Under the pieces are notes generated by a model that saw only the letters and a list, made by a program, of their open reading frames with translations, was not told where the DNA came from and searched no databases. Below, piece after piece: positions 24,536-36,863 of a DNA stretch of 64,000 nt. The stretch comes from Ophioceras dolichostomum (taxonomy: Eukaryota; Ascomycota; Sordariomycetes; Magnaporthales; Ophioceraceae). The first letter of the stretch is position 1. Each line of letters begins with the position of its first letter. The stretch covers positions 1-64,000 of the forward strand of contig PYST01000160.1 in NCBI GenBank assembly GCA_003049485.1, written 5' to 3'. The translations under genes were made by a program, and so were the position numbers.

Positions 24536-25044
24536 CCCCTCAGCATCAAGACTCAAGACCAAGTGGCAGCACCCTATATTATCTTTTATGAACACTCAGA
24601 CGTACTTGCAGCCGGAGTTCCCTACCTTATCCCAGCCGCGCATCCTCTTCTCGTCCTCCAACCTAAACCTATCGGTCCGTCCAATGTCATCCGCAATGCC
24701 CTACGAGGCTTGGTCAGTAGAAGTCAATCTAAGCACGGCTTCATCAGTCAACCTTGCAAAGTAAAACCCGCCCTGTATAGCCCCGGCCTCCTCTTTCCTC
24801 GAACCAGGCACTTGTGATGGATCCTCTGCTAATATCTTGATGCTGCCTACACGTAGTGGAGCAAACCCTCTTGTTTTACTTATAGAAGCCGCCTCTCTTC
24901 AAGATGAGCGTATGGCTATGTTCCTCGCGGACGACGGGCTCGACATCATCACTCGCATCAACAAGGTCGGCCCAGGGTTCCAGGCCCCACGCCCTCCGAC
25001 TACACATCCCACGAACCCCTCCACCTCCACCTCCCCTGGCATTT
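24536..25044 (+). CDS. Possible small two-exon gene, unrecognised (tentative)
   Basis: A TATA-like CTATAAAATCC lies about 60 bp before an ATG near 24533 (M-P-L-S-I-K-T), followed by about 80 codons. A plausible donor (AAAGTAAAAC) near 24760 and acceptor (CACGTAG) near 24857 would join to a second frame reading about 57 codons (LIEAASLQDERMAMFLADDGLDII) and ending at the TGA at 25042-25044. The reading phase across the junction is ambiguous: exon 1 read from this ATG gives a different frame from the one that links naturally to exon 2. There is no recognisable domain. This may be a small gene, a decayed gene or chance. Confidence 0.2.
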
Positions 25045-25906
25045 GAAGGACCCCTTAAACGTGGCTACCATCACCTTAGTGATTACATCTCTACATACCC
25101 ACGCGCACGGGACACAGCAGGGATCGTTTGTTCGATGATGTAGATGTCGAGGAGGAACCATGGGCGTGGGGGTTGCAGCAGAAGCGTGGGATGATGGGAG
25201 GATTGCGTCGTGCGAACAGGGGATGAACGACAGGCTGGAGCGTGTAAGTGGCTGAATGTGGCGCTCAGCGCCGGGTATCTGTCGGCTTGCTCAGCTCGCA
25301 TGGTTCTCAACAAACGCTTCTCAAAAGTCGGGCTCTCTGTCTGCTACGTGTATACCATAAAATCTGAACAGCGATTGTGAATTAGACGGTTTCCTTTTTC
25401 CCAGTTTCAATACCCGTGCTTCATGACTTCCTGCTCAGCCTGATTCTGATCTTTAAGCTTAAAAGTCCCAAGTGCGACTCAAGGCTTAGTATATGAAGCG
25501 ATGGGAGACAAGCTGAACTTGTATCAATGGCCTTGTTGGTCCGCTCAAAGCCCCCTATTGAACGACGACGCGTTGTTCGGCTTATACGAACAAGAGCGGC
25601 GGAGTTGGTGTGGGTCCTCGGGCTGGGTGAGGTTGAGGTGTCGACCGAGGACGAATTCTGTTTGGGATTCCGTTCGGGAAGAGTGGAGATATTGTCCCTG
25701 GACACCTCAAACACTTCCTCACTGGGTCCGACTTTTCCAGCTGTTGGACGAATCAGAACAGGCCTTATTTTATCGGAATGTCCCCCGCCCCCGCCATTTG
25801 AACCTGTCCCGCTCTTTCTGAGCCTGCCGCCGAAATAAATTCTACACTGGGATTGAGCGCTGACCGCTTCAGCTTGCCTGCTGCCTTGTCGTTGCTCCGT
25901 AAGGCA

Positions 25907-25931
25907 CATACACACACACACACACACACAC
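25907..25931. repeat. (CA)n dinucleotide microsatellite
   Basis: About twelve consecutive AC/CA units, followed by CTCACTCACA. Confidence 0.9.
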
Positions 25932-28206
25932 TCACTCACAGGGCACCACACCCAGAACCCAGATGTACAGGCACATAGATGCGCATTCAGGCATGCCCTT
26001 TTGCCTCAGAGATACGTCATGGGGGGCTTAAGGGTTTGGGACACAGTTCTAACCAATTCCTATTTTGAATCTCGACTCACATATAATGTCCTCGAGGCTT
26101 GTGGGTCACATGGTGCCAGAGGGCCGGGCACTCACCGGTTTTTCGCTGCGCGTAATTCCATTTTGGAAGGACGGATGGATTTTGATACCGTCGAGACCCA
26201 AGAGTTCACGTTGCGGTCCCAGTACGGTTTGGCTGCCGGACGTGCCTGCGCGGATCCCATGCCGCGCTCCAATCAGCGTCGAGATTCACGCTCCTTCGAT
26301 GCCCAGCGAGTTAGGTAGTATCATTGATGAACTGGCGGAGAGAGAAAAGGGCTGAACAGGACAGGATCAGAGCAAAACCGCCCTATCGTCGCCCACCACC
26401 ACTACCATGGGCCTTTCCGGAAAAAGGCTGCGCCTCCGGGGAGAAACCCGGTGTCGCACCCTGCGTCTCAAAACAGGACAATCTATATTCCAGCTGTCAA
26501 AATCAAGCTTGACATGCATCCAGACGTTGGCGACGTTGGCCTTGCATGCGCAGATGACCGCTGATTGGAGCCTGACGGCAGATCCGCTCTGCTTTATTGA
26601 CCGGACGAAGGACCCGGGGCCATCGCTTCGCACAGCAGGCGCGCTGGGCTCAGTCCACGTTGCACAGCACAATTGCAGGATGCGATCCGAATGAATCCGA
26701 ATGGAAGAACATCATCGCGGACACAGCCGCCCCCGGTCGGATGCAGACTATCATGGTCATTCGGCCCATATCCGACTCCCTTCACAGCAGCCTACAGGAG
26801 CTTCAATTTTTAGCCCGTGATCCCAAGCGCCTGTCGATCCCACACAACCGTTTTTATGTAACTGCTGACCGGAGAAGCAATGTATGTTCCCCGGCCACAC
26901 AGTTGGCTGTCGAGGTCGAAGCCAATGCAACATCGCATCTGCCGCACGCCAATGATAAAGACACGTGAAGAAAATGAGGCGAGCGCTTCCATCTGCTCTA
27001 GCACGAAAACGGTCAGCGCCGCATACGGTCGGCATACTTCACCGCCCATCATCGAGGCAGATAACGCTGACAACACATAAAGCTACCCTGCCAGAAACAA
27101 GTCAGGACCGAACCCGTCAGTGACCTCTGATAAGAAATAGATATATGCTGTGCGACAAGGGCGGTGACCCTCCAGTCCGTTCATCAGCTTCTACAAGGAC
27201 TTCCACAAGAAGGGCTCCAAAACAGCGACTGCATGGATAAACCCAAGGAGGCCTCTTAACAATGCGGGCGACTGTCATGTCGTCCCTCCAGCTGCAAGGC
27301 TCTCCGAGGCGAAAACGTTGCATACCCGGAACAGTGGCACTCTCATATCCGACTCGACTTCCGTCCACTCATATCATGAGGCACTAGAAGGGCCACGCAC
27401 GCAACCTGAGAGACGGATGTAACACCTTTGTATTTTCAAGAGATACCTACCAACCTGTGTGGATAATGACACTGACAGCCGCTACACCGACAACAGGCTG
27501 ATAGAGATGCAAGACACCTGAGACATACGTAGCTTTACGTAGGCACGTACCGAAGCACTACCAGCAGATGAAGACACCCGTAGGTGCATTATTACCGCAA
27601 AAGTAACCCGCAACGTATACTAGAGAGCTTCTGAATCATGTGCAGAAAACCACGTGAGAACAACGAGAACTCCCCTCATGACAATCGACGGGCTGTCTGC
27701 TGACCCGTGATAACACGGCTGCCGGTAATCATCTGTGGATGATACTATACAAGATCACTGTCCACTGTACAATAGGTTGAATGCTAGGAGATAAATAAGA
27801 CAGCCTGAGTAGCGACTTACCCACCTACCTACTCTAGCTGCCTTACACCCCTGCTTAGACAGCTATTCGGAGCGAAGCACATTCACACAATGGCTCTCCT
27901 GGAACGGCATTCAGGGGCACTTTATTCATACTTGGTTAATAAATGAGTGGATTCACATACGTCTAACAGAACTAGCTCACACAAGCATCCTTGCTTCTGA
28001 GCTAAAGTTATGTTTGCCTTGGTTCTCAAAGATGGATCTTGAAAACTGGAGGCACCCTCTCGGGTGGCGCCGTTGAAGTATAATAATCACTCGAAGCTCT
28101 TAACGCATTTGTTAGCCGTTAGTACACAACGAGGAACAAGACGCCGCTGAATGGACTTGACATGATCCCAGTAGATATCTAGAAACGCCTCAAGGCTTAG
28201 TTTTTG

Positions 28207-28228
28207 TACCTACCTACCTAGGTGGGTA
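28207..28228. repeat. TACCTACCTACCTAGGTGGGTA palindrome-like motif
   Basis: A near-palindromic cluster built around CCTAGG, one of the dispersed copies discussed in the findings. Confidence 0.6.
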
Positions 28229-29199
28229 CTAGTACTAGCGAGGTATTACTATTGCTAGCAGCCTATTCGTCATAATCTTTTCAGGAACATTACAGGAATT
28301 TTTCAAGAGATAAAGAATGATATGGTTCAGTTTATAGAGGTATTAAGAGGGGCCTTGGAGAGTCGTATCATTGGTATCGTGCTGTAATGGTCTGATGTCT
28401 CTCTTGGCTAACCCATGAAAGGGAATAGACATGAGGGGTGGCTTGGGCTCATGGGCGGTTGCAGGAGGGAGAACTACAGTGGATGGCGGATGAGAGAACA
28501 TTACAATTTACGTGGGAGCCGGCTCATGCTTGGATGCCTACGCAGCAGCGAAGTGAAAGGGAGGATAAAGGTGATCGTCTGCCTCATTAGATGCCTCATT
28601 AGATCTGAAGGTTTCATGGTGCTTTGGTGGCTGAGGATCATAAGTACGAGCGTGCTATTGTATGGAATCATCTCGCCCTCATACGGTTGGGGGCCTATTC
28701 CTGATTGAGTGAAGAGGAGCGAAATGTTTGCTATCTCAACAACGGAAAGCAAGATGTTTGAGACTGAAGCTGATTCTATGAGGAAAGAGCATCACAAATA
28801 CGGCAGAGAAAAGAGGTCCGACATGCCATGTCAAAGAGGCAAGCGGAGATGGTATCATGATAATGTATCTAAAAAAGGCTGATGAGGGCGGAAAGGAAAA
28901 GGGTAACTTGATGAAAAGAGGGTGACTCATGGTCGGTGAAGGACTGATAGAGGGACGCAAAGTAAAAGAAATCGGGTGAAAGCAAGGCGCTAGGTGCATA
29001 CGTTGGACACATACTGTTTAACATGTCAAAATGTCAACGAAACCAGGTGGAGAAGAAATTCAAGGAGACGCAGGGAACAAGAGAAGGCCCCCGTGTATGC
29101 GATGAGCGCAGCCCGGCCCTGCACCCTACCGGCACGCGTTGCCGCCAGACAAGAGCTCTGATGATCCAACCCATCCTCACCACGCACTAAGACCACCCC

Positions 29200-31905
29200 T
29201 CACACGCTCCGATAACCCCTATCATCGTCATAATCGTCATCATCATCATCATCACCATCCTCCTCAGGCTCACTACTACTCTCAACCCCCCTCCTCTCCC
29301 TCTCAACAACATCAAACCTAATACCCCCCTTCCTATACCCCCCCATACCTAGACTCGCCCTACCCCTAGGCACCGACCTCGGCAGTGCAAGCAACTCGTC
29401 GTCCCCAAACAGATCCGCCACGAAATCGCTCGGCGACGGGCTCGCGAACAGAAACTTCAGCGTCGCCGCACTAGTGGTTGTTTGTCTTTGTCTCTGTCCA
29501 CGTCCACCACTACTACCTCGAAAAGTCTCCACCAGCCCGGAGATCAGCTGGCGGGTCCCCGCGCGTCGGGAGGGCGGGTCCGCGAAGAAGCGGAGGCCGT
29601 CGAGTATGACGATCACGAAGACGGAGGCATCGAGCGACGAGATCAGCTCGTCGAGGGAGGAGACGACGGTCGCGATGGGGATGGAGGCGTCGGGGTTGCC
29701 GAGGTTGCGCGCGACGCGGCGGATGGCGCGGGCGGGGAGCAGGTCGCCGGCGGAGGAGATGAGCTGGAGGATGAGCGAGAGGCCGAGCTCGGACGGGGTT
29801 GGGCAGGGATCTCGGGCGAGGTCGCGGTGCTGGCCGCAGAAGAAGGCGAGGGGGATGACGCGTGGCTTGGTTCCCGTCTGGCGGCGGGGGGCGCTGCTTG
29901 ACGTGGCGGGGTTCGGGCTTTGACGACGACCTGTGCTCCTGTCTGGCGAGGGGTTGGGGCTGCTGCGTCGACTAGCACGTGAGCCGCCGCCATCGCTGCC
30001 GCTGCCTTGTAGTTCTAGTAGGCGAAGCGCGATCTTGGCCGATACCAAGGAGGTCTCGCAACCGGGCAGTGGCCTGTTCGCGCGGCCGTTGACGAGCAGC
30101 ATCGAGGACTCGTCGAGTGTGAGCCAGGCGCGCAGACGAGGGTTCGACTGCAAGGCGAGGACCCGGTCTGGGTCGGCGACGGCCTTGCCCAGCTTGCTCT
30201 GCGTCCTCATGATGGCGGCGCAGTCGCGCGCGACCATCTCCGGGTCAAAGTCGAACTTCTCGAGCAGGGCCGTGCGGGCCGCCTCGGGGAGCTGCTTCGG
30301 CCGTCGTGGGGCGGTCGGCTTCGGGGCGGTGAGGAGCAGGTGCTGGCTCGCTACGGTCGCTGCGATCGGCTCGAGGATGGGGCCGAAGCTCTCCAGGACC
30401 TCCATGCGAGCCAAGATCTGGGCGAGAGCTTCTGTGCGGGCCATCGTGGTGCGGACGTCCTGTGCCATGACGGCTTGGACGCGGGACATCCAGTAGATCA
30501 GCTGGCTGGTGTCCCCCTGATCTTGCTGCGTCAGGCGAAGAGCCCTCATCTGGAAGCGCTCTGCTCTGTTTCTCATGTCGGCCATGGCTAGTTTTAGTTG
30601 GTCGCTGAAGTGCGATGGATCAAGGATGAGTTTTAACGAAGTTTCTAATGATGTTTAAGAAAGGGTTAGTAGGCGAGGGCTTGGAGGAGATGACGAAGAA
30701 AGAGGGACATATGGAAGGAGAGCAAACAATTCGAAAAACAAACATGAACAAACAATTACACACAGAAACAAAAATGGCCGACATGTACAAACACGAATAC
30801 AAAAAGCAGACATCTAGGCGTGATGCAAGATGACACAAAAAAAAAAACTCCGGAGAAATGACGAGGCACGTACTTGCAGCGTTGCCGAGGAACCAGCGGA
30901 GGATTAGCTCGATGAGACCGAACACGGCGACGTAGAGCAGCGCAGCCCGATTGTGGAGCTCCTCGTCGCCGTTGTAGATCGGGTTGTCGCCGTCGACCGC
31001 GTGGTCGGCGAGCGTGTAGGGGAGCTGTTCCAGCACCCTATAGATCTCCTCCCGGTGGAGCGCCGACGCTTCCATGCCCCGGAAGATGGCGTTGAGCCCC
31101 CCGCACAGCACGGAGCTGAACCCGAACGCGTCGTTGGGGATGAGGGAGGTGAACGTCTGCCCGGCGTTCGCGAATTTGCAGAAGCTGCGGAACGCCAGCT
31201 TTAGCTTGCCCGTCCAGCCGGTGACGTCCTTGTCGGCCGTGGCTAGCTTCTCGAGCGTGCCGCAGGCGTCTTGGAGGGTCTTTTCGACGCCGGTCCAGGT
31301 GTCGCGGGTGCTGCTGCTGTTGGTCGTGGTCGTGTTGGTGGTAGTGGTGATGGTGGTTGCACCACCACTGGTGGACGACGACGTGGTAGCTGTGACAGAG
31401 TCGCTCGGTATAACTAGCGGGGACTGCTTCAGCTTCTTCCGGTACTTGTTTGCTGTTGCCAGCATGGAATTGCGGGCGGCGAAGCAGGGCTTGTAGATCT
31501 CGTCCAGGTTTCTGCCAGATCACTTGTCAATCGTGAACGACCGAGTGGACCGGAAACAAGCGAGTTCGTGATCGAGACAAACGAGTCAACTCACATCCCA
31601 TCAGACGAGGCCCTATTGGACTGGAGCATCCATTGACTCCTCCTCCCGTCGTAGACGACTCCCGAGTCTGGACGGGCAATCAGGGCCTTGAGATATATGA
31701 GATGATGATGGTGAATTAGCGGGTTGTTTACTTATTGTGTATGGCTTTCGCAGTAGGTACTGTGCCAACCAACGATTAAATGTTGGGCTGTGTGAGGGGT
31801 GGTGCCTACAGGATCGATCGCTCCATCCAGCCTTGTGACCATGTATTCGGCCGCCTCGAGCTCGAGGAGGCCGGTTCTGGCCGTTATTTCCTGTTGAGCG
31901 GCCAT
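29200..31905 (-). CDS. DUF7708-like STAND-related protein with degenerate nucleotide-binding region
   Basis: Exons 31905-31810, 31686-31595, 31511-30874 and 30644-29200 encode 756 aa; the second intron boundary uses an AAG acceptor. The helical region at about 70-240 (EIYKPCFAARNS, FANAGQTFTSLIPND, GFSSVLCGGLNAIF, RREEIYRVLEQLPY-like, LLYVAVFGLIELILRWFL) matches the N-terminal DUF7708-type module found on many fungal NACHT/STAND proteins. A helical stretch (LKLAMADMRNRAERFQMRAL) follows at about 290-360. The C-half has LLVNGR at 458-463 where a P-loop would lie but no GxxxxGKT, then a Ser/Arg-rich insert, AFFCGQHRD, VIVILDGL at 619-626 (Walker-B-like) and LKFLFASPS. It ends in an acidic tail. 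A role in fungal self/non-self or stress signalling is only an inference from the family. A start at 31959 in the same frame would add 18 residues. Confidence 0.75.
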
Positions 31906-32619
31906 TGAGGGCCCATCCGAAGTGCAGGCCTTGTAATGGTGAATGACTGAAGGACGCACGAGAAAGATGTTGAGATGAATGAGTGATGAATGATTATGTT
32001 AGTCAGGCCGGAGGCATCAATCGATCGCCTAGTCGCCCGAATCGGGTTCCGAGTTTCATATGAAATGATGGCAGATTCGCCACTTGAGGTAAGGCTGCGC
32101 GCACATGAGACGGCTCCCTCCCCCGCACCAGGTTTTCTCGTGGACTGCCAGAACCAGGCGGTGCTTCGGCTGGCGCGGAGGAAGCCTGGTAACATGCCCT
32201 GGTGACGACTGCACGATGGCTGACGCTTGAGTCGATCGGCCCCGCTTCGTGATAGTGCCAGTGGACAGTTTTGGGGAAGGAGCACCGCACGGCGCTGTGG
32301 GCTGAACTTCAGCCGTTTCCTGATAGGTGCAAGCTGAGACAATACTCCGCAATTTCTCCATTAGATTGCACTGCCTCAGCCGCTGGCTCTCGGTGGTGTG
32401 CATCAAGAGTGGAGGGCGTCCTCGGGGAGCCACTGGGAGCCACTGGGAGCCTCAATTTCCCTTCGGCTAGCGACATTAAGGCTACCACCCCCGCCACCAG
32501 CTTGCCGTCAGAAGCGATCGAAGGACGAGACACAAACAATACAAGAATAATAATGCGGCAGGCGACTAGGTATTTAGTAGCGACTGACGGCCCTGCCAAC
32601 CTCCCTCTTCTCTCTTGAC
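31906..32619. promoter_or_regulatory. Shared divergent promoter region (DUF7708 gene / AAA+ gene)
   Basis: This 714 bp interval separates two head-to-head genes and must hold both promoters. It contains a short tandem repeat GGAGCCACT at about 32428-32448. No other element was recognised. Confidence 0.5.
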
Positions 32620-35600
32620 ATGCGATTTCAGCCTCGAGAAGTTGCTGCTCAGGACAGCTACAGTATCATGTCCGCGCAATCTCCGACCGAAGTGATCACC
32701 GCGAAGGAGGCAATGGGAACCCCTCGTTCTCCACCGACGCCTCAACTGTCGGCCGCCGCACCTTCTTCTTCTTCACAGGGCGGCGGCGGTGGCGGCGACG
32801 ACGACAACAGCTCCGACAAGGACAAGCCGACGCCCACAGAAACCAGTACTACAAGTGATGCTGGGAGCGCCTCTGCTACAATTGCCGAGAAGCTAGCCGC
32901 TACAGCTGGCGAGATGCCATCCACATCCACCGCCGATGCACTACAGGCGGAAGCGGAAGGCGTCCCCGCCGAGGCTGCCACAGCGGAGACCGCGGATGCG
33001 TCGACGCAGGACGACGGCAATCTCGCCGGCGAGCTCGCGCCGACCTCGATTCCTCCGGCCCGCAAGCTCGCCGAGGGCGTCGCCAAGCTTGTTGCTAGTC
33101 TCGAGCCATGGAAGGGCATCATGCCTAGTTCTCTAATTGAGAATCTTGAGGCTGTTGGAAAGACTGGAAAGGAGCTCCAGGGGATACTCACTGGGGTACC
33201 CGTGTAAGTAAATAACCACTGCGCGCTTCGTCCGATTTTCGTCTTATCCTGGGATGGTGAATGTTGCGATGATATTTGCCATTATTCAGGAGGAGCTGCG
33301 ATCATCCTTGCCCTCATCTGCATTCTCTGCATCTTTCCTACTCACCAATACTCTCCTCCGAACCATCGTCACCTGCCCAACCTGCTACCTTCCTATCTGT
33401 TCTCACTTCCCCTCTCCTCTCCGGGTACTCTGTCATCCGCCTGCTTCAATGACGTGGCTTCCATTTTGTGCGACGCTACACCAAAACCCCCCGCCACGCA
33501 ACAGCCACGTTTGTGTTAACCTTCATCCGATCGTCGAAACAGGAGCCAAGCGGAGAATGACTCCAAACCTCGAAAGATCGTTGAGATCGAGCGACTGTCT
33601 ATGAACGAGCACTGGAACGTCCGATCGGTCTTTCCAAAGGACCACAAGGAGGTGGCCGTCCTGAAGGTGTACTACCAGAAGCTAGGCGGCGAGCAGCCCA
33701 AGACATTCACCGCGAGGCTCGTTCCCTCCTCGCTCGAGTCTGGGCCTGGCGGAGCCACCAACAAAGGCGGCGTGTCAAGTGGCTGGAACATCCAGCGCGT
33801 GCGTATCGAGAGCCCGGTGCTTGCCGAAGAATTCGAGCGGCTTGTTGGTCGAAGCTTGAACAGTGAGCCAATTATGTGAGTGAACTTCAGTCCGCCCAGC
33901 GATGGCTGTTCAGTGATGGATTCAGTGACGAACTTCTTGCCTGGAGCTCACTCTTCTTGGTGAATGACATAAAGCTAATCACCTCTACCCAACAGTGTTT
34001 GTCCCCCGTTCAAGATTCTGATCGAGTTTCTGCCGGATTTGGAGGAGCGCCTGGAGCAGTTGAAGCTGCAACGTGATAGGATCACGGATGACGAGCTGCC
34101 CGTCTTGTCGAACAGCAAGAGTGATGCTTCGGAGAAGGCCGAAGAGGCGAAGAAGGACGCTTCAGAGAAGACCACGGGCGAGGGTCAGCCGCCCAAACCC
34201 AAGGATGCGAAGACCAAAAAGGCCGAGCTCGCGGAGAACGTCTCCCATTTCCAGCTGATGGTCGACTTCATCCGCGACGAGCTTCACGATGTCCTCGATC
34301 TGCGCGAGAAGATTGCTGCGGGAACCCTGGAGAAGATCAGCTTCGAGGACCTCTGGCACCTGTACCAGCCCGGCACCCTCATCATGTCCAGCGACTCGGA
34401 CCGCGCCGAACAGCTCGAGAAGGTGTTCGGCGTCAGCGGCGGGTCGACCAAGAAGAGAAATCGGTCCAGGAACGAGGGCCTCGAGAAAGAGTCCGCAATC
34501 GCCGGCCTAGGCAGCTGGACGCCGTTCCTGATCGACTGCTTCTCTATGAACTTCGACGGCCAGAAAGTCGGCGCCGTGAATGCCACGCACGTCATCGAGC
34601 CCTACTCCGGCGAGAGGGCGATCCAGGACCTGCGCGTCTACCCGCTCCGCTTCCACCGCCGCGAGAAGGAGCGCGACGTGCTCCGCCGACTGAAGGAACG
34701 AGGCACCAAGCTGCTCAAGTCCTATGGGCACAAGATGTACGAGGGCCTCGGCGCCACCGTCGGCTCCGAGCCCGACATAGACAAGCTCGGGCTCGCCGCC
34801 CTCAAGGAGCACATCGAGTGCGACGTCTTCATCGACCTCGAGACCTTCTGGGGCCTCCACCTCAAGAGCACGCCGTTCACGGGTCCTCCTGTGAAGTCGC
34901 AGGCCAGCAAGCTGGAGGTGGAGGAGCTCATCTTCGGCAACACCGAGAACGCGCGCCTGATCCTGACCGACCCGGAGGTCGACGACAAGCTCACGGAGGA
35001 CTTCTTCGCCAGCAACCACGGCAGCCTGGAGCCCATGACGGCCAAGGAGGCCGAGGCCCTGCCGGGTTACCTGCAGCTGCTGCCGCCGACGGTGGCAGGC
35101 TACAGCTTCCGGTTCCGGAAGTGGGTCAGGCTGCGGGTCGACACGCTCAAGGAGATCGACCACCAGGCGCGCGGGCGAGGGTTCGACGACCTGGTCATCC
35201 CAAAGCGGTATCGCGACCTCCTGGTGGCCCTCGTCAACAACCACGCCTCCGGCACCCAGCGGCGGAACGATAGGTTGAAGACTCAGGAGCAAATCCTCGG
35301 CGGCGACATGTCGGGCGACAGGGAGGTCGACTTGGTGAAGGGCAAGGGACAAGGTAGGTGGCAGACATTTATTTATCTTTCGATTCCTGATCGTCGCCGT
35401 CCAAATATCTAACCTTTTATCGAACGAAAAAAAAATAGGTCTGATATTGCTGCTCCACGGCCCGCCTGGCTCTGGAAAGACGTCGACGGCCGAGACAATT
35501 GCGGCGTTTACCAAGAGACCACTGTATTCCCTCACGTGTGGCGACATAGGCCTCTCTCCAGAGTCTGTCGAACGAAATCTCCAGAGTCATACCGGCAGAG

Positions 35601-36863
35601 CGGACAAGTGGGGTTGCGTCCTGCTGCTGGACGAAGCAGGTGAGTTGTCAAACCGGCCATCAATCCAAGAGGCTGTCTCGAAGCTCTATTCGCTACCCTC
35701 ACTGTTACCGAGCTAACTGCGATCCGTTGTCTAGACGTCTTCCTCATGAAGAGAGATTGGACTAATATCGAAAGGAACGCCTTGGTTTCGGGTGAGTCTA
35801 CAGTCTAAACCCATTACACATCACACTGTCTTTCGTTGTTGCTCTTGTGCCAAATGGCAAGATGTTTAGTTGTGGCATACTAACGCCGAAAATAGTATTC
35901 CTCCGCGAACTCGAATACTACTCCGGCATCCTCTTCCTCACCACGAACCGCCCCGGCGTGATAGACGAGGCCTTCAAGAGCCGCATCCACATCACCCTGC
36001 GCTACCCGGCCATCGACCTCGACACGACCCGCAAGATGTGGCGCAACATCATGCGGCGCCTCGAGGAGGACAACGCGGGCGCCGAGCTGAAAACGGTCTT
36101 CGACCAGGAGTCCCTACTAGAATTCGCAGAGAAGCACTTCCTCGCGCACCAGCACAACAACACGACCTGGAACGGCCGCCAGATCCGCAACGCGTTCCGC
36201 ACGGCCCTCGCTCTGGGCAACTACGACCGCCTCGCGAAGCTGCGGAGGGAGGGGATCTCTCCGGAGCAGGCGCTGGCGGGCGGGCCCGGGATCGCGACTA
36301 AGAGGTGGATGAGGCAGGTGAAGCTGACGAAGGGTAACTTCAAGAACATAGCCAAGACGTCGGACGACTTCGAGGCGTACATCAGGCGGTTGAGGGGGTC
36401 GGACAGCCAGAACGCGAGGGACGAGGAGGCGAGGGACGACGAGGAGATGGAGGAGGACGGGTACGTCATGGAGACTCCTGCGTATTCGTCGTCGCGGAAG
36501 CGAGGAGGCGTAGGCGCAAGTAGTAGTGGCGGCGGCGGTGGTGGTGGTGGGGAGCCGCTCCGACGCCGCGGGACGGCGACTCTCAAGGGGAAGGGGACTG
36601 GAGCTGCCAGTAGTAGCAGCGCCGCCGCTGCTGCTGCCGCCGCGTCCTCCTCGAAGGCGGGGAAGAAATCATCATCATCGAAGCATGCGAAGGCGGCAGC
36701 ACCGGCGAAGAAGGGAGCTCGTAAGACCCGTGACGATGATGATGATGATGACGACGAGGAAGAAGAGGAGGAGGATGAGGATGAGAAGGAGGAGGAGGAG
36801 GAGGAGGAGGACGATGACGATGACAGCGATGAGGATGATGATGACGACGATGATTCTGATTAA
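32620..36863 (+). CDS. AAA+ ATPase with N-terminal DUF7025-type domain and acidic tail
   Basis: Exons 32620-33203, 33543-33875, 33996-35353, 35439-35639, 35735-35791 and 35896-36863 give 1166 aa; a second in-frame ATG at 32668 would give 1150. The N-terminal 150 residues are low-complexity Ser/Ala/Glu. The middle (FEDLWHLYQPGTLIMSSD, WTPFLIDCFSMNFDG, DLRVYPLRFH) matches the DUF7025 domain typical of fungal AAA proteins. The AAA core has Walker A GPPGSGKT at 766-773, Walker B CVLLLDEADVF around 819-828, sensor-1 LFLTTNR and the arginine-finger region FKSRIHITLRYP, so it should be catalytically competent. The last 110 residues are Ser/Lys- and then Asp/Glu-rich, encoded by GAT/GAG repeats. The cellular role of this family is unknown. 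Splice phases all agree. It is divergent from the DUF7708 gene. Confidence 0.88.
36735..36860 (+). repeat. GAT/GAG trinucleotide tract encoding the acidic tail
   Basis: Coding imperfect trinucleotide repeat of Asp and Glu codons at the very end of the AAA+ gene, likely variable in length between strains. Confidence 0.8.

Larger units (their letters stand above)
22493..29199. other. 6.7 kb gene-poor block
   Basis: No frame beyond about 180 codons shows codon bias or family motifs. The block is more AT-rich than the gene regions, especially 23.6-24.1 kb and 27.4-29.1 kb. It contains a (CA)n microsatellite and a TACCTAGGTGG-type motif at 28207-28228. No transposon ends, reverse transcriptase or transposase remnants were recognised by eye. 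One possible small gene at about 24.5-25.0 kb is listed separately. The rest could hold decayed elements not visible without searches. Confidence 0.45.

Noticed and set aside
30601..30644. Exon 4 of the DUF7708 gene starting at the CTTCAG acceptor near 30616
   Set aside because: In that phase a TAA follows after three codons. The CATTAG acceptor at 30645 keeps the frame and yields a natural helix.
34507..35547. 346-codon minus-strand open frame
   Set aside because: Antisense to exon 3 of the AAA+ gene, which has clear domain matches.
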